DNA of 64,000 bases from Meghimatium bilineatum (GCA_034231615.1 CM067298.1:9600140-9664139); one strand, 5' to 3'; positions 45,736-57,375 are shown, counted from the first letter of the stretch. A program made the numbers and translations. Notes: generated by a model from the letters alone, not told the origin.

Positions 45736-45972
45736 AATAAAAAAAAGTAAAGTAACCCATAGCATTTATTAATGCCATAGGGGTGTGAGATGTTAGCGAT
45801 CTCACATTTTAGAGACTGCAAATGAGGGTGGTAGCCATCTCCTCTCCCTCGCAGTCTTTATTTTCCGGATAAATTTGGTACCGATTTAAGGCTGGGTCGA
45901 CCCGGGAGCCGTTGCGATCTGAAAAACATTTCCGCCTCAACTGGGGAATGAACTGCGCTAACGCGGCTCCCA
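45736..45972 (-). mobile_element. SINE-like retroposon inserted in minisatellite
   Basis: The minus strand starts ATGGGAGCCGCGTTAGCGCA + GTTCATTCCCC, close to the tRNA-like head GGGAGCCGCGTAGCACAGTG at 46461. It runs through AATCGGTACCAAATTTATCC and ends GGGTTACTTTACTTTTTTTT. The interruption of the repeat unit (CACACA | TGGCTGGGG) defines its edges. The GC-rich head and A/T-rich tail fit a SINE. Confidence 0.7.
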
Positions 45973-46381
45973 TTTGGCTGGGGAAAGACTTGATAACCCA
46001 CACTACACCGCATGGGACATCGTGTCTCGAGCTCTCTCTCCATTCTTTCACACAAGACTGGGGAAAGACACGGTAACCAACACTACACAGCATGGAACAT
46101 CGTGTCTCCAGCTCTCTGTCCATTCTTTCACACAAGACTGGGGAAAGGTAACCAACACTACACAGCATGGAACAACGTGTCTCCAGCTCTCTGTCCATTC
46201 TTTCACACAAGACTGGGGAAAGGTAACCAACACTACACAGCATGGAACATCGTGTCTCCAGCTCTCTGTCCATTCTTTCACACAAGACTGGGGAAAGACA
46301 CGGTAACCAACACTACACAGCATTGACCATAGGAAGAAGGCGTAACTTATTTACAATATTGTTTTGTATCCTATCCTATTC

Positions 46382-46456
46382 GGGAAGTAGGTGAGGATCG
46401 AACTCTGTATCTTGGCAGTCACAGACGTGTCTGTACCACTCCGCCACAAAGCCGGA
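46382..46456 (-). repeat. tRNA-like SINE head
   Basis: On the minus strand TGGCGGAGTGG (46436-46446) is a perfect A box and GAGTTCGATCC (46395-46405) a good B box, about 30 bp apart. The text GGCTTTGTGGCGGAGTGGTA resembles a tRNA start, but the 3' GGGAAG does not pair well as an acceptor stem. Same family as 40140-40285. Confidence 0.6.
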
Positions 46457-46459
46457 CTA

Positions 46460-46545
46460 GGGAGCCGCGTAGCACAGTGCTTGCTTCGCATATGAGTGGT
46501 CCTGTGTTCATTCCCCTGTGGAGAATGAAATGTTTTTTACAGATC
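46460..46545 (+). repeat. tRNA-like SINE head, divergent from the one before
   Basis: GGGAGCCGCGTAGCACAGTG contains an A-box-like TAGCACAGTGC (46470-46480). GTGTTCATTCCCC (46504-46516) is a weak B box. It points away from 46382-46456 with only a few bases between. Confidence 0.5.
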
Positions 46546-46649
46546 TTTTCTTTCAAATATTTGCTTTCAAAATATTAGCATTATATGGGGGTATATAAGA
46601 GATCAGATATTTAGTTAGTTAGTCCTTGGATCATCGTCATTGCACTGGC

Positions 46650-47680
46650 TCATACCTCTGTGATAGATGGCTCCTACCTCTGCGATAGATGGCTCCTACC
46701 TCTGCGATAGATGGCTCCTACCTCTGCGATAGATGGTTCATACCTCTGCGATAGATGGCTCATACCTCTGCGATAGATGGCTCATACCTCTGCGATAGAT
46801 GGCTCATACCTCTGCGATAGATGGCTCCTACCTCTGCGATAGATGGCTCCTACCTCTGCGATAGATGGCTCCTACCTCTGCGATAGATGGCTCCTACCTC
46901 TGCGATAGATGGCTCCTACCTCTGCGATAGATGGCTCCTACCTCTGCGATAGATGGTTCATACCTCTGCGATAGATGGCTCCTACCTCTGCGATAGATGG
47001 CTCCTACCTCTGCGATAGATGGCTCCTACCTCTGCGATAGATGGCTCCTACCTCTGCGATAGATGGCTCCTACCTCTGCGATAGATGGTTCATACCTCTG
47101 CGATAGATGGCTCCTACCTCTGCGATAGATGGCTCCTACCTCTGCGATAGATGGCTCCTACCTCTGCGATAGATGGCTCCTACCTCTGTGATAGATGGCT
47201 CCTACCTCTGTGATAGATGGCTCCTACCTCTGTGATAGATGGCTCCTACCTCTGTGATAGATGGCTCCTACCTCTGTGATAGATGGCTCCTACCTCTGTG
47301 ATAGATGGCTCCTACCTCTGTGATAGATGGCTCCTACCTCTGTGATAGATGGCTCCTACCTCTGTGATAGATGGCTCCTACCTCTGTGATAGATGGCTCC
47401 TACCTCTGCGATAGATGGTTCATACCTCTGCGATAGATGGCTCATACCTCTGCGATAGATGGCTCCTACCTCTGCGATAGATGGCTCCTACCTCTGCGAT
47501 AGATGGCTCCTACCTCTGCGATAGATGGCTCCTACCTCTGCGATAGATGGCTCCTACCTCTGCGATAGATGGCTCCTACCTCTGCGATAGATGGTTCATA
47601 CCTCTGCGATAGATGGCTCCTACCTCTGCGATAGATGGCTCCTACCTCTGCGATAGATGGCTCCTACCTCTGCGATAGCT
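46650..47680. repeat. 22-bp minisatellite, about 47 copies
   Basis: The unit is CTACCTCTGCGATAGATGGC + TC, with TGTGATA variants clustered at about 47180-47400 and CATACCTC variants, i.e. higher-order patches from local amplification. Confidence 0.96.
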
Positions 47681-48635
47681 TGTGATATCTTGTAGATCAG
47701 AGACAGGGACACATAGTCGTTTTTTTAACTACTTGATCAGCCACTGAAAATGTGGGGGGGGGAGTTGCCGAACTAACCCCCGGGCCACAGTTTGCTAAAT
47801 CCTGTGATAAATATAATGATTTCATTGTAGGTGATGTACTATATACTGTCAGATTTCGTTTCAGTTAGTGTACTGTGTACCGTTAGATTTGCTATAAGTT
47901 AGTGTGACCCATGTCGCTAGATTTCCAATCAATAAATGTACTGTATGTCGCTAGATTTCCAATCAATAAATGTACTGTATGTCGCTAGATTGCCTATAAG
48001 ATAGCGTATTGAATGTCGTTAATATTTCAATAATGGGTGTGTAGTGTATACGGTTAGTCTCCCTTCAGGTAAGTGCATTGTAACTCTGTTAATGAATATC
48101 CAATATTGTTTGACGACGAAATCTCCTACTGTTAATAATAGTACACATACTTCTAGCTCATATGATTACTGCCCTTGGTCGTGAGATCCTTAAACTGGAA
48201 GGCCAGGTGAATCGACGAACCTTAACGAGCGTTTATATTGAAATTATTTGATCAAATAAACACACTGAAGAAGAGAGAAAGGCCACCCTAAGAAAAGAGC
48301 CCTAGTAAAGAATGGAAAAATATTCAGATTGACCCCTGGGGTTGATCAGTGAAGAGAGGTCTCAAACAAATCTTTTACCAAGTGTTTTCGTCTGCTTTTG
48401 TTGTGTTCGACTAGAGATAAATTCACACATGGAAAATTACCAGTATGTGTTAAGGCAACGTTACAAAGCTCAAGTGGTACTTCATTCTAAGGAATAATAT
48501 AGTTTGTTGAAAGATTTTGTTGGTTCAAATAAACGCGGGAAATAATTTTGTTAGCTTGGAAAAACTTTGAAATTTAAAGCATTTCAAGGGATTATGTTGG
48601 TTTATGTTGAATGGACACGGTTGTAGACATGCTTT
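47681..48635. other. no gene; 34-bp duplication at about 47935-48000
   Basis: TGTACTGTATGTCGCTAGAT + TTCCAATCAATAAA is repeated, and looser units (GTGTACTG..CG.TAGATTT) extend from 47830 to 48070. Otherwise nothing recognisable. Confidence 0.6.
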
Positions 48636-48639
48636 GCAA

Positions 48640-49500
48640 TAGTGAGTGTGTTAGACTTAGACAATAGTGAATGACACGGTTGGCAATAGTGAGTGTGTTA
48701 AACTTAGGCTATAGTGATGACACAGTTGGCAATAGTGAGTGTGTTAGACTTATAGTGAATGACAGGGTTGGCAATAGTGAGTGTGTTAGACTTAGACAAT
48801 AGTGAATGACACGGTTGGTAATAGTGAGTGTGTTAGACTTATAGTGAATGACAGGGTTGGCAATAGTGAGTGTGTTAGATTTATAGTGAATGACAGGGTT
48901 GGCAATAGTGAGTGTGTTAGATTTATAGTGAATGACAGGGTTGGCAATAGTGAGTGTGTTCGACTTAGACAATAGTGAATGACACGGTTGGTAATAGTGA
49001 GTGTGTTAGACTTATAGTGAATGACAGGGTTGGCAATAGTGAGTGTGTTAGATTTATAGTGAATGACAGGGTTGGCAATAGTGAGTGTGTTAGATTTATA
49101 GTGAATGACAGGGTTGGCAATAGTGAGTGTGTTAGATTTATAGTGAATGACATGGTTTGCAATATTGAGTGTGTTGGATTTATAGTGAATAACAGGGTTG
49201 GCAATAGTGAGTGTGTTAGATTTATAGTGAATGACACGGTTTGCAATAGTGAGTGTGTTAGATTTATAGTGAATGACACGGTTTGCAATAGTGAGTGTGT
49301 TAGATTTATAGTGAATGACACGGTTGGCAATAGTGAGTGTGTTAGATTTATAGTGAATGACACGGTTTGCAATAGTGGGTGTGTTAGACTTATAGTGAAT
49401 GACACGGTTTGCAATAGTGGGTGTGTTAGACTTATAGTGAATTACACGGTTTGCAATAGTGGGTGTGTTAGACTTATAGTGAATGACACAGCTGTAGACG
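48640..49500. repeat. 42-bp minisatellite, about 20 copies
   Basis: The unit is TAGTGAATGACAGGGTTGGC + AATAGTGAGTGTGTTAGATT + TA. The 14-codon period leaves a 219-codon frame (48975-49634) and antisense frames open. No gene is inferred. Confidence 0.95.
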
Positions 49501-49565
49501 ATGCATTGAAACAGTGTGTTATATTTATAGTGAATATCACGATTATTGTAAACAATGTATTCTTT

Positions 49566-49645
49566 TCAATAGTGGTTCTCGACTTCTTTTTTCGTGGCTC
49601 CCTTTTAGTGCAAATTTTTTGTTGTGGCTCCTGACCTGGTTCCTA
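49566..49645 (+). mobile_element. hAT-like transposon end
   Basis: TAGTGGTTCTCGACTTCTTT + TTTCGTGGCTCCC resembles the CAGTGGTTCTCAAACTTTTT-type hAT terminus. No partner end was found. Confidence 0.35.
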
Positions 49646-49924
49646 AATTAGGTGAGGTCTCTATAGGTAAGGTACCTGCAGGGTGAGATCTCTGCTGGGT
49701 GATGTACCTGTTTACATGTATATATCGGTGAACCTATGTTCCACCTACTCGTTAACATAGTTCTCAGCAGGAGCTGGTTTTGTTTCGTTTCAATAGATCA
49801 ATTCTGGCACAAAACTACTTTGAGACATGCTGCTCTTGCTAAACGTTGAGTTTTCAGATGATTACATAATTGAACATGGGCTACCTATGTGAGAGAAAGT
49901 AGAGCCACATACATCTCGAGACAA

Positions 49925-50265
49925 CCATGACTATCCAGTACTTTACATCATTCCTCTATCCAGTACTTTACATCATTCCTCTATCCAGTACTTTACATCA
50001 TTTCTCTATCCAATGTTATATCAACTTAGTTGTCAACTCAACTAAGAAATGGTTGTGTACATCATTTCTCTACCCGTTAGTTTCCTACTCAACTAAGAAA
50101 TGGTTGTGTGCATCATTTCGCTACCCGTTAGTTGCCTACTCAACTAAGAAATGGTTGAGTACATCATTGCCTACTCAACTAAGAAATGGTTGAGTACATC
50201 ATTGCCTACTCAACTAAGAAATGGTTGAGTACATCATTGCCTACTCAACTAAGAAATGGTTGTGT
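49925..50265. repeat. compound tandem repeats
   Basis: Three CTATCCAGTACTTTACATCA + TTCCT units (25 bp) are followed by several CTACTCAACTAAGAAATGGT + TG(T/A)GTACATCATT... units of 36-53 bp. Confidence 0.9.
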
Positions 50266-50699
50266 ACTAAGTAAATGTAATATTGTTACTAGATAATGTA
50301 ACTATCAAATAGTAAAACCAATATAAAACAAAAATAAAACAAAAATAAAAAACAAAGGAACAACGACTTATTCTATTATAGACATAACAGAGACCTTTTA
50401 ATCAAGAAACATATCCGAGCAAAGAATAAATAAACACACAAAGACGAATAAGGTCATATATGATGTTCCATTTGTTCTGTAACATATCACATCGATCAGG
50501 GATCGACAGATTTAACCGATCAGGAATGACAGATTTAACCATGATTTTAAAATGTTCAACTTGTACCCAACCAACTCCAAGATATTTCAGAGCATCTGAA
50601 TAAGACCACAGATACGATGTCACTGCTATTAAATGAGATTCTATACATATACTCTACAAACTACTCAATAACTTTTAACAAAATGAACAAATAAGTCCT

Positions 50700-51150
50700 T
50701 TTGAAATTTAACTTAAACCAAGAATAAGGTAGGGCAGATTTGAAGATAATAAGGAATATATATTTGGGACAGGGATCCGCGATTTCGTTCAAATGGGAAC
50801 TTAGTAGATTTAGATCAAATTTTTAAGAAAGGATTATATAGGATTGAGTGTTATCTACTGATCGGTTTGACGTATGCAGCGAGACAATACATGGAAATAG
50901 TGAACACTTAGTGGGAACTACGTCCGCGTTCATACTATCAACCATCTGAGATGTGCAGATAGCACAGTTGTGATAGTAATTTCTACGAATTATTTTCAAC
51001 AGAGTAGCCACAGATTGCGAGATAATAGAGTAGGACTATTTAAATGCCAAAGTAGTCTATAAGAAAATACTACCACCAGGATGTTCTTTGAATATTAAAC
51101 GAAAGATATACAATTATGGTATGTAAGTGTTCCATTCTGAATAACGCGGC
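50700..51150 (+). mobile_element. strongly decayed LINE reverse transcriptase, family E-like
   Basis: NHLRCADSTVVIVIST stands where family E has NNLRYADDTVLIEGSE; YADD has become CADS. Upstream EDNKEYIFGT and downstream FKCQSS..ENTTTRMFF fit the same order. Many stops. Confidence 0.6.
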
Positions 51151-51289
51151 GAAACAGACATATAAGCCCTGTGTAGATAAATACACATATAGGTCCCTAA
51201 GCCTAAAACCGCCAGAGCTAGAACAAGTTCACTCAGGCGCACAAAAATAAAACTAGTGCTACGTAGAACACAGTTAACGTGGTCTTACT

Positions 51290-51600
51290 GGACGACGATT
51301 ACAGACTATCACTGGCGAGTGCTAATGTGAACAAATACAAATAACAGTACACAGGACATAATCGAAGTTTCGACCACAAGGCCTATATCAAGATAACATG
51401 GAAATTTACATTAATAAAAAATAGCGAGTAGGAACGACACAACTAACGTGTCTCAGCGAAATGTGGAAATGGTCGGAAGCTTGTGAACAGGAAATACATA
51501 CAAATGTAGATAGATACATGTGTAAACGAGACGAATAAAGAGATTTAATGACGGAGAAAAATGAATAAAACGACCACCACACCACATCAACCGAGAACTA
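51290..51600. mobile_element. half copy of the foldback-element family
   Basis: GACGATTACAGACTATCACT, then GTTTCGACCACAAGGCCTAT + ATCAAGATAACATG and GTGTCTCAGCGAAATGTGGA follow the order of 37875-38160. The second inverted arm was not found. Confidence 0.55.
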
Positions 51601-52348
51601 AACAAATGAATGGTCGGAATTAAGTGGTGATGATGTTCCTACTTCGCAAGTGAAGATGAGCATGGCATGAAAAACAATAAATACGATGACAAAATAAATA
51701 ATAATAATAAATTGGTAATTGTCCAATTTGGTTTGTTAGTTCGTAGATGTCCGATGAATCATATTCGTGCACGGAAAGTTCTATTGCAGTGCATGCAGGA
51801 GTGCTGAAAGTTCAGGGTAGGAGAATTTTCGGAGTTTGTCCTTCCACTTTAAACCCCCTTCCCCTTCTATGAGAATACCAACTTGAGAGCTCATGAGCAG
51901 TCAAGAAAACATGTCAAGCACAATCAATCGTCTATGACTGGACACGAAACGAAGTATAACAATTATACATTTCATATATATATATATATCGTTCTGGTAA
52001 AAGTGTCACTTCGAGAGTCTTACATATACTGTTAAAGAACGAAACGTATCTTTTTTGGAGTTACTTTTATAAATGCATTCGCTGATTGGACATCATTCAA
52101 CCTAGCGACTGTTTGTCTCCACCTGGTCATTCACTTCTCGTGGTTACCTGAATTGTACTTACTTCATTATTCGTGAGCTCATGAAAGAGGTCAATGTTAA
52201 AACAATATTGTGGCAATAATAACTCGTGACAGGTTCTCTAGAATCACATGAAATACTGAACACAAAACTCTCCGATCATATTATTGAATGCATATAAAAT
52301 ACTGACGGTTCTCAAAAAAGTTCAGTTGAAAATTCACCGCGCAAGTAT

Positions 52349-52690
52349 GGTTCATCTAATTACAGAACAACGAAACGTCATCATTGGATGTTTACAAAAT
52401 GGACAATCGCAAAGTGTAGTGGATAGACAATTTAATGTGGTTAGAAACATCATTAACCGTCTTTGGAGGAGATTTCAACAAACTGGCTCTGTAGCAGACC
52501 GGCTGCGCAGTGGGAGACCCAGAGTCACAACTCTTGCCGAAGACAGCTTCATACGGCTGCGTCAACTCAGGAATTGATTTGTAGCTGCGTCCTCCACAGT
52601 CCAGTCAAGGCCAGCAGCTCGTTGAATTTCAGATCAAATGTTCAGGAACCGGCTGCATGAAGCTGGTCTTTGAGCTGGAAGACCCTACAG
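52349..52690 (+). mobile_element. Tc1-type transposase N-terminal fragment
   Basis: From ATG 52349 the frame reads LITEQRNVIIGCLQNGQSQS, VDRQFNVVRNIINRLWRRFQ, QTGSVADRLRSGRPRVTTLA and EDSFIRLRQLRN, then a TGA at 52575-52577. Beyond it the same frame reads FVAASSTVQSRPAAR and NRLHEAGL. This is the paired helix-turn-helix and GRPR hinge (GRPRVTT) that binds Tc1 terminal repeats. The DDE catalytic domain is missing, so it is dead. An AT microsatellite follows at 52748. Confidence 0.85.
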
Positions 52691-52746
52691 ATACCTTTAT
52701 TATGCTTCAGGCCATGAAGTAATATATTGCGTTTCTGTTTTGAACA

Positions 52747-52747
<1 letters not shown>

Positions 52748-52830
<83 letters not shown>
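52748..52830. repeat. (AT)n microsatellite
   Basis: About 41 uninterrupted AT units. Confidence 0.97.
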
Positions 52831-52832
<2 letters not shown>

Positions 52833-52879
52833 GACTGCATTTGATATTGTTTTCATATTATTTTTAAATATTATTTACC

Positions 52880-53020
52880 ACATGGTGCAATGTTTTACTA
52901 CAATGTTTGATACCACATAATGCAATGTTTTACTACAATGTTTCATACCACATGGTGCAATGTTTTACTACAATGTTTCATACCACATAATGCAATGTTT
53001 TACTACAATGTTTCATATAT
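52880..53020. repeat. 35-bp tandem repeat, 4 copies
   Basis: The unit is TACCACATAATGCAATGTTT + TACTACAATGTTTCA. Confidence 0.93.
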
Positions 53021-53064
53021 TCTGAAACTGCAGTGAAGAAATCCTGTGCGCAAAGTGACTTTTA

Positions 53065-53388
53065 TTTTTGTGTCGGAACATGCGGGACTCCGGGGTAATG
53101 AGAGAGCAGATAGGTGAACCACCTATTTGGCCGCCCACTCTGCTACTACAGCTGTTGGTGGAGTGATGGAGCGGGCAGACATTTTGAATGCCCTACGGGA
53201 AAACGCACCAACAAATTACTGTTTAAGTGACGATGACTCTTGTTCCATGACTAGAATAAGAGAACTTGCTTTGAAATGTGGTGTCGATAGAAATGAGCGG
53301 CTTAGTGGGCGAGAAAGAATGATGGTCAACCAACGGCGTACTGGGACCGTCAGTCAACGTGTAATGGCGGATACAACGTGTAATTAGC
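53065..53388 (+). mobile_element. LINE RNase H-like C-terminal segment
   Basis: VSEHAGLRGNERAD-R-stop is the end of the RNase H fold typical of Jockey and related LINE proteins (the xH.G..GNE.AD motif). It is followed by AHSATTAVGGVMERADILNA, REN and MTRIRELALKCGVDRNERL, a familiar C-terminal extension. One stop lies after GNERADR. It joins directly to the zinc-finger tail at 53393. Confidence 0.75.
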
Positions 53389-53392
53389 TGGT

Positions 53393-53790
53393 GGACAGAA
53401 AAAGCGTTTCAAAGACACGCTCAAGTCATCCTTGAAACATCTTAACATTGACGTAGGCGCTTGGGAGAGCCTCGCTCAGGATAGAACGGCTTGGCGTTAC
53501 AGCATTAGAACGGGAGCACTAGCGGCAGAAGAATTCAGACAAGAAACTGCAAGACAGAAGCGGACACGTAGAAAAGAAAAAACATCTCAACCTCACACAG
53601 ATACCTTCTATTGTTGTCAATTCTGTAAAAGAACATTTTGTGCGCGCATTGGACTTGCTAGTCATTTAAAAACGCACTATTAACTTTATTATTTTATTAT
53701 TTATTGTTATTATTATTATGGTTGAGTTTTTGGTCATCGTCGATCACGACGGACGAACATCATCATCACATCAATGGCGGATACACTCAA
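53393..53790 (+). mobile_element. LINE ORF2 end with C2H2 finger, family I, copy 2
   Basis: KKRFKDTLKSSLKHLNIDVG, AWESLAQDRTAWRYSIRTG, an EETARQKRTRRKEK-like basic linker, and a C-terminal finger with C-x2-C and H-x3-H (ARIGLASHLKTH) ending at TAA 53681-53683. The 3' UTR has TTTTTGGTCATCGTCGATCA and CATCATCATCACATC, the standard tail of this LINE family. Only the last ~100 codons are present, in one open frame from about 53393. Confidence 0.88.
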
Positions 53791-53799
53791 GGAGAGATC

Positions 53800-54470
53800 T
53801 GAACACATATGAGCTTGTCCGGAGTGCAGTTACGTTGATCCAGAAACTAGCTAACTAACTATATAATCAGATATCACTCTGTAACTGCAAGCAGAGCCTG
53901 AGCACATTCTGTCCAGTTAACTGACATGAGTATAAGATAAATGTAGAAACAACATATATTTGTAAACATTGTAAATGCCTGTAGAGAGGTGCATGATCAC
54001 AAAAGAATCGCTTAACACGTGTCTCCTCGGCATAGTCTTTGACTCTCATCTGTGTGAAATCCCCAACTGCTGTGAACGAGATCTATCATTCTCGTTGACC
54101 CCGCCCCCTGCTGCGGTGATAAATCAACCAATCTCTAATCCCAATACCACATTTTTGTTCCTATTTACAAGGATATGATTACAGGATTACTGAGCATTGT
54201 CGTGCATACCGGTACTGTGAATTCTCAGGAAGGTGCAAGCAAATTATTCAGTCTTTGCCCAAACAATAACAAAGGAATAATATTAACACATAACTGTAGC
54301 GTGGATCTTCACTAGAGGAGCATTTCTAAACTAAAGAAGTAGTAAGATGTCAACGATTAAGATTCAAAATTAACGCGTAATAAAGAGAAAATCAGCAAAA
54401 TCAGATAGAAACAAACGCTAAACATAAATATATATAAAGAGTTAAATATAAATATATATATTTATATATT
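53800..54470. other. no gene seen
   Basis: AT-rich, ending in TATA-rich sequence. Confidence 0.45.
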
Positions 54471-54472
54471 TC

Positions 54473-54570
54473 TTCTTATGTTCCTCTTCTGCGTTCAATC
54501 TGACCCACTCCTAGTTGACGGGAATACTTGATGTGCCATTACTGTGACCCACTCCTAGTTGACGGGGAAT
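54473..54570 (-). mobile_element. GAA-tailed SINE 3'-end fragment, internally duplicated
   Basis: TTCTTCTTATGTTCCTCTTC + TGCGTTCAATCTGACCCACT matches the reversed tail. GACCCACTCCTAGTTGACGG is then repeated. Confidence 0.45.
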
Positions 54571-54579
54571 ACTAACTTA

Positions 54580-55085
54580 TTTTAGTAACACTGACTTATT
54601 TTAGTACCACTGTTACCTATTTTCGTTCATCTTTATATTGTTAAGCAAAGCCTAAAAAAATCTCATTCTATAGTTAAACAGAAACTCACTGGTCCCGCGT
54701 TATCGTTAAACACATCACTAGCCTCACGCTATCGTTAAACAGAGCCTCACTATTTTCACGCAATCTTTACTTGATAAAACCTCTCGTATTATATATTTCT
54801 TCCTGTATAGTAAACATGGCATGCAGCTATCAAGCATGTGGGTATCAAAAACATGCAAGAACTGTTTATGCACAGTAGCGTCACATCGCTCGAATTGGAG
54901 AGCTCTGGTTTCTGCCCTATGAACCGTATTCGGCGTTGAAGGAACATATATAAATATATCCACAGTCCTGCCCAAGTAAGCAGGGTGCTGAAGCCGGAGG
55001 TAACCAGCCAAAGACGCACAAATAATCAGGATGTCACGTACAAAACACAATGGGAACATGTCTATATCCAATAATAGTTATGGTG
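54580..55085. other. no assigned gene; open minus-strand frame 54724-55071
   Basis: The 115-codon minus-strand frame has no motif I know and no neighbour that supports it. Short repeats of CTCAC.AT..T.ATCGTTAAAC (54660-54770) lie beside it. Confidence 0.35.
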
Positions 55086-55089
55086 TCTG

Positions 55090-55280
55090 CCCTGTGGCGG
55101 ACGTTCAGGCAGGGACGGTGCCGGGCCCTACATATCGAAAGGGCCCATCAATTACTGGAGGTCCTTCTCAATTGTCCCGAGGAGCCAGCAGGCAAGGGTG
55201 AACTACAAAAGACAGTGAGTTTTATTCAGAAGTCAGAATTACAGATATAGACATGTTTCAAGAGAACGAAATAGGAAGAA
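55090..55280 (+). mobile_element. GAA-tailed retroposon, third type
   Basis: CTGTGGCGGACGTTCAGGCA, ATCGAAAGGGCCCATC, CTACAAAAGACAGTGAGTTT and a 3' end GACATGTTTCAAGAGAACGA + AATAGGAAGAA. The middle resembles 39010-39150 of the 742-bp retroposon. Its tail runs straight into the TATG array. Confidence 0.6.
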
Positions 55281-55312
55281 TGTATGTATATATGTATGTA
55301 TGTATGTATATA

Positions 55313-55348
<36 letters not shown>

Positions 55349-55495
55349 TGTATGTATGTATGTATGTATGTATGTATGTATGTATGTATGTATGTATGTA
55401 TGTATGTATGTATGTATGTATGTATGTATGTATGTATGTATGTATGTATGTATGTATGTATGTATGTATGTATGTATGTATATGTATATAAAACG
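55280..55495. repeat. TATG microsatellite, about 50 copies
   Basis: Near-perfect (TATG)n with a (TA)n interruption. Open frames on both strands are artefacts. Confidence 0.97.
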
Positions 55496-55619
55496 CATGG
55501 CAGCACAAAGATGTATTTGTCTTATTTATATTAACTAAAGAAATTTCGTTTACTAACTTCGGATCAACTTTTTAATAGATTGATGTGTTCTGAGTTCAAA
55601 ACAAGGTAATGACTATTAG

Positions 55620-56265
55620 GTAGATAGTTATATTTGGTAGATTGGGTAGATGGTTTAAATTGGGTAGATGGTTATATTGGAGGTAGGTGGTTATATTGGG
55701 TAAATGATTATACTGGGTGGATGGTTTAAATTGGGTAGATGGTTATATTGAGTAGATAAATATATTGGGTAGATGGTTATATTGAGTAGATAAATATATT
55801 GGGTAGATGGTTTAAATTGTGTAGATGGTTTATTGGGTAGATGAATATATTGGGTAGGTAGTTATATTGGGTATATTGTTATATTGGGTAGATGGTTATA
55901 CTGTGTAAATTATTACATTATATTGAGTAGATGAATATATTGGATAGGTGGTTTTATTGGGTAGATGGTTTTATTGGGTAGATGGTTATATTGGGTAGAT
56001 GGTTATATTGGGTACATGGTTATATTGGGTAGATGGCTATATTGGGTAGATGGTTATATTGGGTAGATGGTTATATTGGGTAGATGAATATATTGGATAG
56101 GTGGTTTTATTGGATAGATGGTTATATTGAGTAGATGAATATATTGGATAGGTGGTTTTATTGGGTAGATGGTTATATTGGGCCGATGGTTATATTGGGT
56201 AGATGGTTATATTGGGTAGATGGTTATATTGGGTAGATGGTTATATTGGGTAGATGGTTATAGTC
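55620..56265. repeat. 17-bp minisatellite, about 37 copies
   Basis: The unit TTGGGTAGATGGTTATA has many variants (GAATATA, GGTTTTA, GAGTAGATAA). Confidence 0.93.
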
Positions 56266-57375
56266 CAGCTGAAGATTGTTACTTCAAGTTGTCCTACATG
56301 TTTATGAGCTATGACTGCTGCTAACAATCACAGAAGAGTAATACCCTTCATTGCCAGGACTTCAGGATAAGAAGATTGAAGAAAAATATAGCAATGAATA
56401 TGAGAACTGAAAATGGAATAGAGCAAAGCAACGTTTGGTTGACAGCACATCCGGCATATAAAGCTTTCGAGACTCATACAATGGCTGTCAAGGCAGTGTT
56501 TAAACCCTCATTGACAACCACAACAATTTTTCGGACGATTTCCTCTCGCGTTAATATATGCGAAAGACATCCGCATGCAGGAAGCTATTCAGATCCGCCG
56601 AGTGTCTTTTTATCGCGCGACCCGTGCTGAGGGCAACGCCTCCAGCGGCCCCCTCTCGATCGTCCATTCAGAATTGTTTATAAGATTCTTTATTGACGCG
56701 AATCCAGAGGGGCAACGACAGAACGAGCAATGCCGTGCTAGGGCAGTGGTTTCATAGAATCAAAGAGCTAAAGACCAGTCTCTGGTAGCTCACCCTGCGT
56801 TGTCTGCCAGCAAATCCACGGGGCTAAACCGATATCCCATTAAATAATCAAAAGGGTTATTCAAGCGACTGCTGCAGATCGGTGAGATCACCCCCTCCCC
56901 GGGTGAAAATAGATAAGAGAGAGAAAGAGAGAGAGACAAGGAAATAAACAAAATGGTGAAATAAAGAGAAGATAATATGACGAACATATTCAAAATGTTT
57001 CCTCATTATTCCCCTTTGATCTATGAAACTCATGGACGCTAACGCGCGTAAGAAAATCCGTAAAACATGGAGTGAGTATGGGGGTATCCCTAATGGGAAC
57101 ATTTAGATTAATATAAATTGTCTTCCCTTGATAGTTTCCTTATATATATGATCAAGTTGTATGGACGTCAGCCTTCCACCCATCTCATTCTTCTCCCAAC
57201 GGTACGTTAGAGAAAAGGTCGTCAGAAAACAATGATTACCCACAAGTAATATCATAACGAAACGCAACGATATCTTTTACAGTGTTGATATTATCCAATG
57301 ATATGTTCCGGCTTCTGCTGTAGCTTATTTATGAGACACAGTAGCCTTATAGACACGAAGCTACTGCGTTTATTC
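56266..57375. other. no assigned gene; CpG-rich stretch 56560-56830
   Basis: 56560-56830 contains TATCGCGCGACCCGTGC and CTCTCGATCG and is GC-richer than average, but its open frames (56376-56630, 56575-56757) have no known motif. GAGAGAGAAAGAGAGAGA occurs at about 56917. Confidence 0.35.

Larger units (their letters stand above)
45185..46325. repeat. about 68-bp minisatellite, about 8 copies in three blocks
   Basis: The unit contains CTCTCTGTCCATTCTTTCAC + ACAAGACTGGGGAAAGACAC + GGTAACCAACACTACACAGC + ATGGAACATCGTGTC. Blocks lie at 45185-45327, 45693-45735 and 45973-46325, split by a LINE segment and by a SINE. Confidence 0.9.

Noticed and set aside
40290-47680. CRISPR-like arrays of direct repeats
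   Set aside because: Units are contiguous with no unique spacers, and the DNA is eukaryotic by its transposons. These are minisatellites.
48975-49634. A 219-codon open frame with a 14-residue repeat
   Set aside because: Direct product of the 42-bp minisatellite; antisense frames are equally open.
54724-55071. A 115-codon minus-strand frame as a host exon
   Set aside because: No domain, splice-site logic or neighbour supports it; kept only as an unassigned interval.
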